From Nocardia albiluteola (GTDB taxonomy: Bacteria; Actinomycetota; Actinomycetes; Mycobacteriales; Mycobacteriaceae), in assembly GCF_018860155.1 (NCBI RefSeq), contig NZ_JAHKNI010000023.1, forward strand, positions 1 to 64,000: a stretch of 64,000 nucleotides of DNA, in the 5' to 3' direction. Position numbers and translations under genes: made by a program. The notes below the pieces were generated by a model that saw only the letters and a list, made by a program, of their open reading frames with translations, made no database searches and had not been told where the DNA came from. Of the stretch, positions 8,638 to 17,630 are shown in pieces. Each line of letters starts with the position of its first letter. Positions within the stretch are counted from its first letter, which is position 1.

Positions 8638-10074
8638 GTGGCGTTCAGCACGGCCGACGAGGTCATCAAGTACATCAAGGAAGAGGAGGCCGAGTACGTC
8701 GATATTCGGTTCACCGACCTTCCCGGCGTGACGCAGCACTTCTCGATTCCGGCCAAGGCCTTCACCGCCGACCTGGCCGAAGAGGGTCTGGCTTTCGACG
8801 GCTCCTCGGTTCGCGGCTTCCAGTCGATCGACGAGTCCGACATGCTGCTGCTGCCCGACTTCAGCACGGCTCGGATCGACCCGTTCCGCGCGGCGAAGAC
8901 GCTGAACCTGAACTTCTTCGTGCACGACCCGTTCACCCGCGAGGCCTACAGCCGCGACCCGCGCAACGTCGCCCGCAAGGCGGAGGAGTACCTGCGCTCG
9001 ACCGGCATCGCGGACACCGCCTACTTCGGCGCCGAGGCGGAGTTCTACATCTTCGACTCGATCCGCTACGACTCGGCCATGAACGGCGCCTTCTACGAGA
9101 TCGACTCGATCTCGGGCTCCTGGAACACCGGCGCGGAGTTCAACCCGGACGGCACGCCGAACCGCGGCTACAAGGTTCGTAACAAGGGCGGCTACTTCCC
9201 GGTCGCGCCGTACGACCACTACGTGGATCTGCGCGACAAGATCTCGACCAACCTGCAGGACGCCGGTTTCGAGCTGGAGCGCGGCCACCACGAGGTCGGC
9301 ACCGCCGGCCAGGCCGAGATCAACTACAAGTTCAACACCCTGCTGTCCGCGGCCGACGATCTGCAGCTGTTCAAGTACATCGTCAAGAACACCGCGTGGC
9401 AGGAGGGCAAGACCGTCACCTTCATGCCCAAGCCGCTGTTCGGTGACAACGGCTCGGGTATGCACGTGCACCAGTCGCTGTGGAAGGACGGCAAGCCGCT
9501 GTTCCACGACGAGGCCGGTTACGCGGGCCTGTCGGACCTGGCGCGCCACTACATCGGCGGCATCCTGCACCACGCCCCGTCGCTGCTGGCGTTCACCAAC
9601 CCGACCGTGAACTCGTACCACCGCCTGGTCCCGGGCTTCGAGGCCCCGATCAACCTGGTGTACTCGCAGCGCAACCGCTCCGCCGCGGTCCGCATCCCGG
9701 TCACCGGCAACAACCCGAAGGCCAAGCGCCTCGAGTTCCGCGCGCCGGACTCCTCGGGCAACCCGTACCTGGCCTTCGCCGCCATGATGATGGCCGGCCT
9801 GGACGGCATCAAGCGCAAGCTCGAGCCCGCCGCCCCGGTCGACAAGGACCTCTACGAGCTCCCGCCGGAGGAGGCCAAGAACATCGCCCAGGCCCCCACC
9901 AACCTGGCGTCGGTCATCGACAAGCTCGAGCAGGATCACGACTACCTCACCGAGGGCAACGTCTTCACCGAGGACCTCATCGAGACCTGGATCGACATCA
10001 AGCGCACCCAGGAGATCGCCCCGATCAACCTGCGCCCGCACCCCTACGAGTTCGAGCTGTACTACGACGTGTAA
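8638..10074 (+). CDS. glnA1: Type I glutamine synthetase GlnA1
   Basis: This 478-residue enzyme makes glutamine from glutamate, ammonia and ATP as a cytoplasmic dodecamer. The active-site signatures DGSSVRGFQ, GTAGQAEINYKFN and the ATP loop NPTVNSYHRLVPGFEAP are all intact. Tyrosine 406 in DLYELPPEEAKN is the adenylylation site, so the enzyme is the expected target of GlnE encoded 22 kb downstream. The GTG start at 8638 follows AAGGA by seven bases. A four-half-site GlnR box lies upstream. The last 14 bases form the left attachment repeat of island 1, which leaves the coding sequence unchanged but displaces whatever followed it. Confidence 0.98.
   Translation: MAFSTADEVIKYIKEEEAEYVDIRFTDLPGVTQHFSIPAKAFTADLAEEGLAFDGSSVRGFQSIDESDMLLLPDFSTARIDPFRAAKTLNLNFFVHDPFTREAYSRDPRNVARKAEEYLRSTGIADTAYFGAEAEFYIFDSIRYDSAMNGAFYEIDSISGSWNTGAEFNPDGTPNRGYKVRNKGGYFPVAPYDHYVDLRDKISTNLQDAGFELERGHHEVGTAGQAEINYKFNTLLSAADDLQLFKYIVKNTAWQEGKTVTFMPKPLFGDNGSGMHVHQSLWKDGKPLFHDEAGYAGLSDLARHYIGGILHHAPSLLAFTNPTVNSYHRLVPGFEAPINLVYSQRNRSAAVRIPVTGNNPKAKRLEFRAPDSSGNPYLAFAAMMMAGLDGIKRKLEPAAPVDKDLYELPPEEAKNIAQAPTNLASVIDKLEQDHDYLTEGNVFTEDLIETWIDIKRTQEIAPINLRPHPYEFELYYDV
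10061..10074. repeat. attL core of island 1
   Basis: ACTACGACGTGTAA forms the last codons and the TAA stop of glnA1. The identical 14-mer at 19400-19413 forms the other island boundary. Flanking bases differ on both sides, so the identity is exactly 14 bp. Confidence 0.82.
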
Positions 10075-10075
10075 T

Positions 10076-10250
10076 CCTGACCTGCGTGTTTAGGCCCGAT
10101 TCGGGCTCTCGGTACGCAGCGGGTACGCAGTAGAAAGTCGAGTCCATCCGTTCGGTGATCACTCCCGCGATCACTCGGCGGGTGGACTCGTCTGTATCCG
10201 GCCACAGGTGGCCGTATATCGCACGTCGCGAAGCGCGCGCTCGATCTGCC
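10076..10250 (-). pseudogene. Tyrosine integrase, C-terminal remnant
   Basis: The minus-strand reading AIYGHLWPDTDESTRRVIAG closely matches the C-terminal tip of phage-type tyrosine recombinases, in which the Y of YGHLWPD is the DNA nucleophile. Only about 50 codons remain; everything upstream is replaced by a transposase fragment in another frame. The frame is open down into glnA1, so the original stop is unclear. Its place next to the attL core fits the standard int-att arrangement. Confidence 0.7.
10112..10130. repeat. Putative integrase arm-type repeats, island 1
   Basis: GTACGCAG occurs twice, at 10112-10119 and 10123-10130, with a 3-bp spacer (11-bp period), 38 bases inside the attL core. 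Paired short direct repeats at one helical turn are typical arm-binding sites of tyrosine integrases. Confidence 0.6.
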
Positions 10251-10440
10251 ACGGCAGCGACTGGGCCACTGCCAGGCAGATCAGTTCCGAATCGGTCAGT
10301 ATCGGGGGCCGGCCCGTCCAGCGCGGTCCGGTCAACTCGTCGTCGATCTTGACGTACAGCGCGGTCAGAAGGGTATCGAGGTCAGAACTCACAAGCCGAC
10401 GTCGATACCCTTCCCCGCAAGAAAACTCGAGCCCCCACGC
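10240..10440 (-). pseudogene. IS982-like transposase, N-terminal remnant
   Basis: The minus-strand frame reads DLDTLLTALYVKIDDEL, then RPPILTDSELICLAVAQ, the characteristic N-terminus of IS982-family transposases in actinobacteria. After about 65 matching residues it runs into the integrase remnant and loses similarity, so the catalytic DDE domain is missing. No terminal inverted repeats were identified. The IS probably truncated the island's integrase. Confidence 0.7.
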
Positions 10441-10533
10441 CGCGAACCGGGCCACAAACCCACCCGTCGAGCCACTTGCACCTTTACACGCGGTTCAACG
10501 TGTCCGAACACAGATAGCCGAAAGCCCTGCCGG

Positions 10534-10830
10534 TCAGGCATTCTCCCGAGCGAGGTAGGCCAGCGCGGGAGCGGTCTTGGTCGGAACGAACTCGACCACC
10601 TCGTACGTTGCCGCGCCAGCCACGCCGAACGGATCTTGTTTCAGGACCGCGTCGAGCTGGGCACGGGAGCCGACATCGGCCAAGATCACACCGCCCGTAC
10701 GCGGCACCCGACGCCCCGACGCGACGAAAACGCCCGCAGCATAGTTGGCGTCCAGCCACGCACCGTGCTCAGGGATCAACGAGTCGATGGTTTCCAGGTC
10801 GGCGGTGTAGGTGAGTATCACGACAAACAT
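10534..10830 (-). CDS. YciI-like protein
   Basis: This 98-residue protein has the YciI/dimeric alpha-beta barrel pattern: an N-terminal strand MFVVILTYTAD, a conserved histidine in IPEHGAWLDANYAAG, the GRRVPRTGGVILAD strand and a C-terminal DPFGVAGAATYEVVEF segment. YciI proteins are small cytoplasmic enzymes or regulators of mostly unknown reaction. The ATG at 10830 is preferred to an upstream one because GGGGGAGGATGAG lies directly before it. It stands alone in the left part of island 1. Confidence 0.8.
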   Translation of the reverse strand: MFVVILTYTADLETIDSLIPEHGAWLDANYAAGVFVASGRRVPRTGGVILADVGSRAQLDAVLKQDPFGVAGAATYEVVEFVPTKTAPALAYLARENA

Positions 10831-11105
10831 CAGCTCATCCTCCCCCACCGCCAAACTCTGGACCTCGACACCACCGCAGAAACGAGTTGGGACTTACTCG
10901 TCTAGTGGGTTTGGAACATGTTCTCTCCACGGACTACCTGCTGTCGGTGGTCCCACGACGGTGGCAAACGACACGGTTTCTTCTGATCGCGGGAGCGGCC
11001 CTCCGTCCATCTGCGGCGAGGCGTGTGCTGGTGAGCTGGGTCGCTTTCGGTGTCGAGCCGCTCCCGGTGATCGTTGCGGAGGGTCTGAAGGAGTGTGAGC
11101 GGATC
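10831..11105. other. Intergenic, island 1
   Basis: No gene, repeat or clear regulatory site was found in this 275-base stretch; open frames here have no recognisable features and atypical composition for coding DNA. Confidence 0.4.
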
Positions 11106-11870
11106 CTATTTCGCGGGTGCCGCGGGCTGGAGGGGGTCTTTGCAAGCGGGGACGTTGGGCGGGCAGGGTGCGAGGATGGTGGAGAAGTATTGGATGGCGG
11201 CGAACAGGGTGATGGGCCCGCCTGCGAGGATGAGGCCGGTCATCGAGCCGACCGCGCCGAGGGTTGCCGCGCCGAGGACACAGCCTGCGATCGCGGCGCC
11301 AACGAAAGGCGCCAGCAAGACGATGACCGGGCTGCTCAGTACGGCACCGGCCGCGGCGCCGACAAGACAGCCGATTCCGCCTCCGAGTACCGCGCCGAGG
11401 ATGGCGCTCACGGCGGCGCCGATGGTGACTCGCTGGGTGAAGGTGCCGAGGGCCTGTGCGTCTCGCGGGTTGACCGATTCGGCGATCTGCGCGGCTTTGC
11501 CTACGGGGATGATCTGGTCGGGGCTGACGGCCTGGACGGGGCGAGGGTTGTCTTTGGACGGGGTCAGGGTGGCCGTGGTGCCGTCGACGCGCGCATCGAT
11601 GGGGTGCGCGGTGTTGTCGATCTGGTAGGTGAGTGGGAGGGCGGCGACCGGTTGCCCGTTGTGGTCGGTGAGGACCAGTTGGTCGTCGATGATTTTCAGT
11701 TTGCCGTCGGTGGTGGTGAGGACGGCGGAGCTGCCGTCGCGGTGTACCTCGTAGTGCACGGCGTTCGGTGGTTGTTCGCTGGGTTGCGGCGCGGCAGTCG
11801 CGGTGGCGGTGGTGATGGCAATGGCTGTTGCCGCGAGAATGGCGGTCGCGGCGGTTTTCCTCATCTTCAT
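11106..11870 (-). CDS. Secreted protein with hydrophobic glycine-rich C-terminal region
   Basis: This protein of about 254 residues begins with a clear signal peptide (MKMRKTAATAILAATAIAIT followed by an Ala-rich cleavage region). The middle third is a beta-rich soluble part with repeated short hydrophilic strands. The C-terminal half, about residues 150-235, is hydrophobic and glycine/alanine-rich (AVLGGGIGCLVGAAAGAVLS), with two cysteines near the end. Similar secreted proteins are common in Nocardia and Rhodococcus, but no function is known to me. The start at 11870 is chosen because GAGGA lies five bases upstream; 11888 is an alternative. Confidence 0.7.
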   Translation of the reverse strand: MKMRKTAATAILAATAIAITTATATAAPQPSEQPPNAVHYEVHRDGSSAVLTTTDGKLKIIDDQLVLTDHNGQPVAALPLTYQIDNTAHPIDARVDGTTATLTPSKDNPRPVQAVSPDQIIPVGKAAQIAESVNPRDAQALGTFTQRVTIGAAVSAILGAVLGGGIGCLVGAAAGAVLSSPVIVLLAPFVGAAIAGCVLGAATLGAVGSMTGLILAGGPITLFAAIQYFSTILAPCPPNVPACKDPLQPAAPAK

Positions 11871-11939
11871 GGTGTTCCTCAACTTCATCGGTGAGATCGG
11901 CGCAGCCGGTTGGTGGTCTGTGCCTGTGGGGAGGTGGGG

Positions 11940-12518
11940 TTACGTGTCGGCGGTGGCGGTCATTTCGTGGAGTAGTTGTTCGGCCCGGGGCCATGGCCCG
12001 TAGCCGGAGGCGGGGTCGAGGTGCCCGACGGGGCCGAGGTCGACCAGGCGGCTGCCCCAGGCTTCGGCCAGGCCAGCGACGCGGCGGCGGGTGGCGAGTG
12101 GGTCGTTGCTGCTGGCGGCGAGGATGCTGGGGAACGGCAATTGCCGGCGTGGGAGGGGGTTCCAACCATGGCGGGTGAGCTGGTCGGTGGTCGGGTAGCC
12201 GTCCGGCAGCGGGGTGTCGAAATCCGGTGGTGTGACCAGCAGGGCTGCGTGGATGTCGCGGGTGGGGTGCTGCGCCCAGTGCACGGTGGTGAGCACGCCG
12301 GCGCTGTGCGCGACCAGCACGACCGGCTGCGGGACTTCCCGCAGGGTGGTCTCCAGTGCGGTAACCCAGGCGTCGCGGTTCAGTCGCGCGTCGCCCGGTG
12401 GCCGGCGCACGGTGCGGGTGCTGGGAAGTGTTGCGGCGAGCTGGTTCTGCCAGTGGTCGTCGCCGTGATCTCCGAGGCCGGGGACGATCACGACGACCGG
12501 TGCGGGGGTGTGGTTCAC
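11940..12518 (-). CDS. RBBP9/YdeN-family alpha/beta hydrolase
   Basis: This 192-residue serine hydrolase of the RBBP9/YdeN family carries the early motif VIVPGLGDHGDDHWQ, the nucleophile elbow HSAGV, the acid in ASSNDPLA and the catalytic histidine in GHLDPASG. Family members are small cytoplasmic esterases of uncertain substrate. It lies in the same direction as the SDR gene upstream, 43 bases from it, so it may be the last gene of the catabolic operon. Confidence 0.85.
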   Translation of the reverse strand: MNHTPAPVVVIVPGLGDHGDDHWQNQLAATLPSTRTVRRPPGDARLNRDAWVTALETTLREVPQPVVLVAHSAGVLTTVHWAQHPTRDIHAALLVTPPDFDTPLPDGYPTTDQLTRHGWNPLPRRQLPFPSILAASSNDPLATRRRVAGLAEAWGSRLVDLGPVGHLDPASGYGPWPRAEQLLHEMTATADT

Positions 12519-12561
12519 GGTGCTGCTCCAGGAAACTCGCGGGCCTGCTTCGGGCGGGGTG

Positions 12562-13392
12562 TCAGATGACGAGTCCGCCGTTGGGGCTGATGATCTGACC
12601 GGTGAGGTAGTGGTTGTCGCCGGCGAGGTATACGGCGAGGGAGGCGTACTCCTCGGGGGTGCCGAGGCGGCCGACGGGGATCATCTGATAGAGGCTGCCC
12701 AGCTGTTCGGGGGCGGCGGTGTCGAGATACGCCTGGAACGGCGGGGTCAGCACGCCGCCGCAGGCGATGGCGTTGACGAGGATGTTCGCTCCGGCAACGT
12801 CGAGTGCGACGGTTTTGGTGAGGCTGGCCACGGCGGCCTTGGAGGCCGAGTACCCGGGGCTGTGGGTGCTGGCGGCGGAGATGCCGGCGACGGAGCTGAT
12901 ATTGACGATGCGGCCGTGGCGTTGTGGCTCCATGTGGCGCAGGGCGGCGCGGGTGCAATAGAACACGCCGTGGACGTTGACCTCCCACCATTTGAGCCAG
13001 TCCTGGTCTGTGAGACTGCTGGTGATGCCGAGCGAGCGGCGTTCCATCGGAGTGGTCATGTAGGCGTAGTGCAGGTTGCGGCGCTCGGTGTCGGCGGGTG
13101 AGGACGGCACGAGTGCGGCGTTGTTGACCAGGATGTCCACCGTGCCGAAGCGGTCGGCGGCATCGGCGAACATCCGGTCCACTGCGGCCCGATCGGAGAC
13201 ATCGCAGCGCACCGGCAGGCAGTACCGGCCCAGCGCATCGATCTCTTGTGTGAGTTCGGCCAGTTTGTCGTCCTGGATGTCGCAGGCGACGATGTCGGCT
13301 CCAGCGCGCGCCATCGCCAGCGCGATGGCCTTTCCGAGTCCCTGGCCGGCGCCGGTGACGACGGCGGTTTTGTCGGTCAATGTCATGGGCAT
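12562..13392 (-). CDS. Short-chain dehydrogenase/reductase
   Basis: This is a classical SDR of about 276 residues: the cofactor motif TGAGQGLG, the NNAA motif, the catalytic serine in NISSVAG and the YSASK catalytic tyrosine-lysine pair are all present. The aspartate in VACDIQDD after strand 2 suggests NAD rather than NADP. The start at 13392 follows GGAAGACGGGAAA. In this gene set it could oxidise a hydroxyacyl intermediate to the keto acid used by the BKACE enzyme; that link is inferred from proximity. Confidence 0.88.
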   Translation of the reverse strand: MPMTLTDKTAVVTGAGQGLGKAIALAMARAGADIVACDIQDDKLAELTQEIDALGRYCLPVRCDVSDRAAVDRMFADAADRFGTVDILVNNAALVPSSPADTERRNLHYAYMTTPMERRSLGITSSLTDQDWLKWWEVNVHGVFYCTRAALRHMEPQRHGRIVNISSVAGISAASTHSPGYSASKAAVASLTKTVALDVAGANILVNAIACGGVLTPPFQAYLDTAAPEQLGSLYQMIPVGRLGTPEEYASLAVYLAGDNHYLTGQIISPNGGLVI

Positions 13393-13462
13393 TTTCCCGT
13401 CTTCCTTACGTGTTGCCGCTGCCGGCAACGGCGTGGGAGGTGGTGGTGTGGGGTGGCTGGTT

Positions 13463-15022
13463 TCAGCTGTGGGTGCGGAGTTCGCGTTTGAGGATCTTGC
13501 CGGTGGCGGTCATCGGCAGCGCTTGGACGAATTCGATGTGGCGGGGGTATTTGTAGGCGGCCATCTGATCTTTGGCCCAGGCGATGAGGTCGTCTTCGGT
13601 CGGCTGGGCGCCGGGAGCGGGGATGATGTAGGCCTTGATTTCCTCACCGTGGCTCTCGTGCGGGATGCCGACGACCGCGGCCAGGGACACCGCCTCGTGG
13701 GTCATGAGGACTTCTTCGATCTCGCGGGGATAGACGTTGAGACCGCCGCGCACGATCAGGTCCTTGGCACGATCGACGATGTGGTAGAAGCCGTCGGAGT
13801 CGCGGCGGGCCAGATCGCCGGTGCGGAACCAGCCCTCGCGCATGACCTCGGCGGTGGCATCGGGCCGGTTGTAATAGCCCTTCATGACGTTGTGGCCGCG
13901 GATGACGATCTCGCCGACGACATGGCTGCCGGTGAGGGTGTTCCAGTCGTCGTCGACCAGCCGCGCCTGCACTCCCCACACCGGTGTCCCGACCGAGCCG
14001 GGGCGCGGACCGTGCTCGAGGCTGCCGAACAAGGCCATCGGGGAGGTTTCCGACAGGCCGTAGCCTTCGAAGATGTCGATGCCGAACTGCTGACGGAATC
14101 GGGTGAGGATCTCCACCGGTAATGCGGCGCCGCCGGAGAGGGCCAGCCGCATGCACCCGGCGATCGCGTCGATGTCGATGGTTTCGGTGTCGTCGAGGGC
14201 GTTGAGCAGGCCCCAATACATGGTGGGAACGCCAGCGAACACGGTGATTTGCTCGGTCTGCATCAGCGCCAGCGCGGCGGCGGCATCAAAGCGGGGGTGT
14301 AGCACCAGGGTTGCGGCGACGGAGAATCCGGCGTTCATGTTCACCGTCTGACCGAAGGAGTGGAACAGCGGCAGTACCAGCAGATGCCGGTCGTGACGGG
14401 CCGGATGGTTGTCGAACTGCCGGTTCGCGGTGAACGCGTTGAGCAGCATGTTGGCGTGGGTCAGTTCGGCGCCTTTGGGTTTGCCTGTGGTGCCCGAGGT
14501 GTAGAGGATCACCGCGGTATCGGTCGCTTCCCGGACTCGGGTGGCGAACTCGGTGGGCTGGGGCCGCAATTGCGCGGACAGGCCGTCGGCGGTGCCGTCG
14601 TGCTGCGGGGCAGGTGTGTCGATGCGGAACAGATGTTCACATCCGGGTGCCTGGTCGAAGCCGGCGCGGCCGTAGTCGCCGATCGGCAGGTCGGTTGTAC
14701 CGTCGTGGCAGAAGTAGGCTTTGGCGTCGGAATCGTCGAGGTGGTAGGCGATTTCGCGGTCCTTGAGCAGGATGTTGAGCGGGACCACGACCGCGCCTGC
14801 TTTGAGGATGCCGTAGTAGATGATCGGAAACCACGCCAGGTTGGGGCACGACAGCGCGACTTTGTGACCGGGCTCGATGCCACGGGCGACCAGCAGGTTG
14901 GCGACCTGGTTGGCCGTAGCGTCCACCTCGGCGTAGGTGAGGCGATCACCGGCGGCGACGAGCGCCTCCCGCCCCGGGGTGATGCGAGCTGAATCTTCCA
15001 GCAACACAGACAAATTGAGCAT
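13463..15022 (-). CDS. Long-chain-type acyl-CoA ligase (AMP-binding)
   Basis: This 519-residue adenylate-forming enzyme activates a carboxylic acid to its CoA thioester. The ATP loop YTSGTTGKPKG, the GYGLSETSP motif, the hinge aspartate region GWFRTGDLARRD and the C-terminal lysine in TATGKILKREL are intact. The chain-length and substrate class cannot be set from sequence. It lies between the SDR and the MFS transporter in an operon-like row on the minus strand, consistent with uptake and activation of an organic acid. Confidence 0.9.
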   Translation of the reverse strand: MLNLSVLLEDSARITPGREALVAAGDRLTYAEVDATANQVANLLVARGIEPGHKVALSCPNLAWFPIIYYGILKAGAVVVPLNILLKDREIAYHLDDSDAKAYFCHDGTTDLPIGDYGRAGFDQAPGCEHLFRIDTPAPQHDGTADGLSAQLRPQPTEFATRVREATDTAVILYTSGTTGKPKGAELTHANMLLNAFTANRQFDNHPARHDRHLLVLPLFHSFGQTVNMNAGFSVAATLVLHPRFDAAAALALMQTEQITVFAGVPTMYWGLLNALDDTETIDIDAIAGCMRLALSGGAALPVEILTRFRQQFGIDIFEGYGLSETSPMALFGSLEHGPRPGSVGTPVWGVQARLVDDDWNTLTGSHVVGEIVIRGHNVMKGYYNRPDATAEVMREGWFRTGDLARRDSDGFYHIVDRAKDLIVRGGLNVYPREIEEVLMTHEAVSLAAVVGIPHESHGEEIKAYIIPAPGAQPTEDDLIAWAKDQMAAYKYPRHIEFVQALPMTATGKILKRELRTHS

Positions 15023-15088
15023 GACAAACCTTCATTGACAGGATTCGTGAACGGTGACCAGGCGGCAAGGATCGGCGAATGGGACCGG

Positions 15089-16414
15089 TCAAGCCGATGG
15101 CGATACGGCCTGCAACCGAGCCAGCGCGTGCAGGTCGGCCGGGTGGGCACGCTTGCCGACAATCGCGACGGCCAGGACGACGAGGTAGACCAGCGGAACC
15201 AGCCGCAGCGCGGTGGCCAGCCCGTAGTGGTCGGCGAGAAAACCGACGACCAGCGGACCGGCCGCCAACCCGAAAACGTTGTTGAACAACACGGCCGTCC
15301 CGAACGCGGTAGCGCGCAGGCTCGCGGGGGTGAGACCGACGACCAGGGAAGACACCGCACCGGTCGAACCGGCGACGAACGGCGCCCCGATACCGAGCAC
15401 GATCAGCTGGGCAGGTCCGGTGGGCAGACCGAAGGCGACCATGAGCACGACGAGAGACACCGCGCAATACACCACCACCGTGCTCCACAGGCGAACGGGC
15501 TCGGTGCGGGCGACCCGGTCGCTCACCATGCCGCAGCCGATCATGCCGACGCCGATCAACAGCGCATACACCGCAGCGGTGAGACCAGCGCGATCGGGGG
15601 CCATCCCGTAAGAGCGGTTGAAGAAGCTGGGCAGCCAGGCCATCAGCACCGCCGACACGAACAGCTGCAGACCCCCGGCCAGATAGACGCACCACACCGG
15701 CACCGTGGAGAACAGGCTCGACAACGGCGCCCGCACGCTTGGCCCCGGGTCTTGCTGAGCAACGGCGTTGTCAGCGATGTAGTGGCGTTGCAGGCCACGT
15801 TCGGACACGAGCAGCCGGAACGCCACCACTAGCAGCAGACCGAAGACCGCCATCGCAGCGAAGGTCCAGCGCCATCCGATGTGGCGGGCGATCACCCCGC
15901 CCAAGGCGATTCCCAGAACCGAGCCGAAGGAACCGCCGGCGAGGAATGTCCCGCTGACCGAGGCGCGCAGCCGCGGGGCGAAGACGCTGACCACCACGGC
16001 AGCACCGACGCTGCCATAGGCGGCCTCACCGACCCCGAGCAGGAAACGAGCGCCCAGCATCTGGCCGAAGTTGCCAGCGCATGCGCACAGCAGGGTGGCG
16101 ACGCTCCAGAAGGTCGCCATGATCAACAAGCTGCGCACCCGCCCCCAGCGGTCGGCAAGCAGCGACAGCGGCACCGTGCCCAACGCAACCATCAACGCGA
16201 CCACGCTGGTGAGCGCGCCCAGCCGCGAATCCGACAGTCCCCATTGCGTTTTCAGATACGGGAACACCCCCGGCAGGACCTGCCGGGACATGTAGTCCGA
16301 CAGCAGCAGCCCGAAAATCAGAGCGAACACGACCCACGGAAAGATCCGTGAGCGCCTCGGCGATGTGCCTGCGGTCCTCGCCGACGAGTCGGTGGGGGTG
16401 GTGGAGATGTCCAT
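15089..16414 (-). CDS. MFS transporter
   Basis: This 441-residue protein has about twelve hydrophobic helices and the MFS loop motif LADRWGRVRS between helices 2 and 3. The pattern resembles the anion:cation symporter/hexuronate-type group that imports organic acids. The frame extends upstream, but the ATG at 16414 is chosen because GAGGAAG lies seven bases before it and the hydrophobic core starts about 25 residues later. It is likely the uptake system of the island 1 catabolic cluster. Confidence 0.88.
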   Translation of the reverse strand: MDISTTPTDSSARTAGTSPRRSRIFPWVVFALIFGLLLSDYMSRQVLPGVFPYLKTQWGLSDSRLGALTSVVALMVALGTVPLSLLADRWGRVRSLLIMATFWSVATLLCACAGNFGQMLGARFLLGVGEAAYGSVGAAVVVSVFAPRLRASVSGTFLAGGSFGSVLGIALGGVIARHIGWRWTFAAMAVFGLLLVVAFRLLVSERGLQRHYIADNAVAQQDPGPSVRAPLSSLFSTVPVWCVYLAGGLQLFVSAVLMAWLPSFFNRSYGMAPDRAGLTAAVYALLIGVGMIGCGMVSDRVARTEPVRLWSTVVVYCAVSLVVLMVAFGLPTGPAQLIVLGIGAPFVAGSTGAVSSLVVGLTPASLRATAFGTAVLFNNVFGLAAGPLVVGFLADHYGLATALRLVPLVYLVVLAVAIVGKRAHPADLHALARLQAVSPSA

Positions 16415-16535
16415 GGCGCTTCCTCGAGCCTGGTGGACCGGCGGAACCGCCGCGCACGGCCGGTCCGTCGGCGAACGAACAGGGCGGGTTGGGTCGGCCG
16501 CGATGTGCCCGGCCGACCCACTCGCCTGTGAAAGG

Positions 16536-17585
16536 TCAAGCGTGGTGCAGGAATCCGACCTGGCCGGGCTGCCGGTTGGGCGCGAACCCGATCTTGGCCA
16601 GCGCGTCGTCGGTGTCGGAGTAGACCTCGTCGAACAGGTAGATCTCGCGCGCCTCCTTGCAGGAAGCCACGTTGCGGCCCAGTTCGTCGGCGATGCGGAC
16701 CATCTGCTCGACCTGCTGCACCGAGGTGCGCCGCTCGCCCTTACGGCCCCACAGGTTGTCCTCGATGCCGACCCGCACATGCTGACCCAACGCGATCGCG
16801 ATAGTGCACATCGGGGTGACATTGCGCATGATCGTCTCGATGGTCAGCACCGCCCCGTCCGGCGTGCGGCGGATGAACTCGAGCAGGTCCGCGGGATGCA
16901 GTCCCGCCGCGCCGCCGCCGATCGCCACGTAGTTCAGCACCAGCGGGCCGGTGTAGAAGCCGCGCCGAATCAACCGCTCCACCGTCTCCAGCTGAGGCAG
17001 ATTGCCGAGCATGAACTGCGGCTGGATGCCGGCCGCGGTCAGCCGGCGCAGATGCTCGAGGTAGAACTCCGGCCCGGCCTCGACCACCATGTCGCGATAT
17101 GCCTTCTGCAGCACCGGGTTCAACAGAGAAGTGCCCGCGATGTCGTCGTCGGAAAGCAGCTCCATAACGTTCATCTGGCTGGTATTGATGGCGATGGTGA
17201 CCTGATCGGGCTTGGGATCGAGCTCGGCCAGCATGTGGCGGGTGTCGTAATCGAGCCACTTCGCCTGGTCGCCACCCTCCGGCGGCGCGAACGAGATCGA
17301 CCCGCCGACCTGCAGGATCATCTCCGGCACTGCTTCCCGGAGCCGGCCCAGCATCTCGTTGAACATCTCCAACCGTTTCGATCCGTGCCCGTCGAGCTCG
17401 CGCACGTGCACGTGCAGCACCTGCGCGCCCGCGTTGTAGCAGTCCACCGCCTTCTGGATCTGCTCGTCCATGGTGACCGGAATGTCGTCGGAATCGCCGG
17501 GCAGGAACTCCGGGCCGTACGGGGCTACCTGGATAACCAGTTTCTCCTGGTTCTCCGGCAACAGTGAATCATCGAGGTAGTGCAT
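16536..17585 (-). CDS. BKACE family beta-keto acid cleavage enzyme (DUF849)
   Basis: This 349-residue TIM-barrel protein belongs to the BKACE (DUF849) family, which condenses a beta-keto acid with acetyl-CoA and releases acetoacetate and a new acyl-CoA, like Kce in lysine fermentation. The metal-binding histidines lie in VLHVHVRELDG, and the C-terminal RVGIEDNLWGRKG is the CoA/metal loop. The DUF849 member here is longer than the bacterial average because of an N-terminal extension (MHYLDDSLLPENQ). Family substrates vary widely; the neighbouring CoA ligase, SDR and transporter suggest degradation of an external acid. Confidence 0.88.
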   Translation of the reverse strand: MHYLDDSLLPENQEKLVIQVAPYGPEFLPGDSDDIPVTMDEQIQKAVDCYNAGAQVLHVHVRELDGHGSKRLEMFNEMLGRLREAVPEMILQVGGSISFAPPEGGDQAKWLDYDTRHMLAELDPKPDQVTIAINTSQMNVMELLSDDDIAGTSLLNPVLQKAYRDMVVEAGPEFYLEHLRRLTAAGIQPQFMLGNLPQLETVERLIRRGFYTGPLVLNYVAIGGGAAGLHPADLLEFIRRTPDGAVLTIETIMRNVTPMCTIAIALGQHVRVGIEDNLWGRKGERRTSVQQVEQMVRIADELGRNVASCKEAREIYLFDEVYSDTDDALAKIGFAPNRQPGQVGFLHHA

Positions 17586-17630
17586 GATCGTCCTTCCTGA
17601 TCGTTGTGAGTTGCGCGGTGCGGAACGGGA

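Noticed and set aside
7738..10041. 767-codon minus-strand frame
   Set aside because: Only its last 174 codons (RDD protein) are real; the rest is antisense to glnA1.
10094..10106. Short hairpin GCCCG/CGGGC as glnA1 terminator
   Set aside because: The stem has only 5 bp and no T-run; the stronger hairpin past attR is the better candidate for the original terminator.
16415..16822. N-terminal extension of the MFS transporter
   Set aside because: The extension is antisense to the BKACE gene and the ribosome-binding site supports the ATG at 16414.
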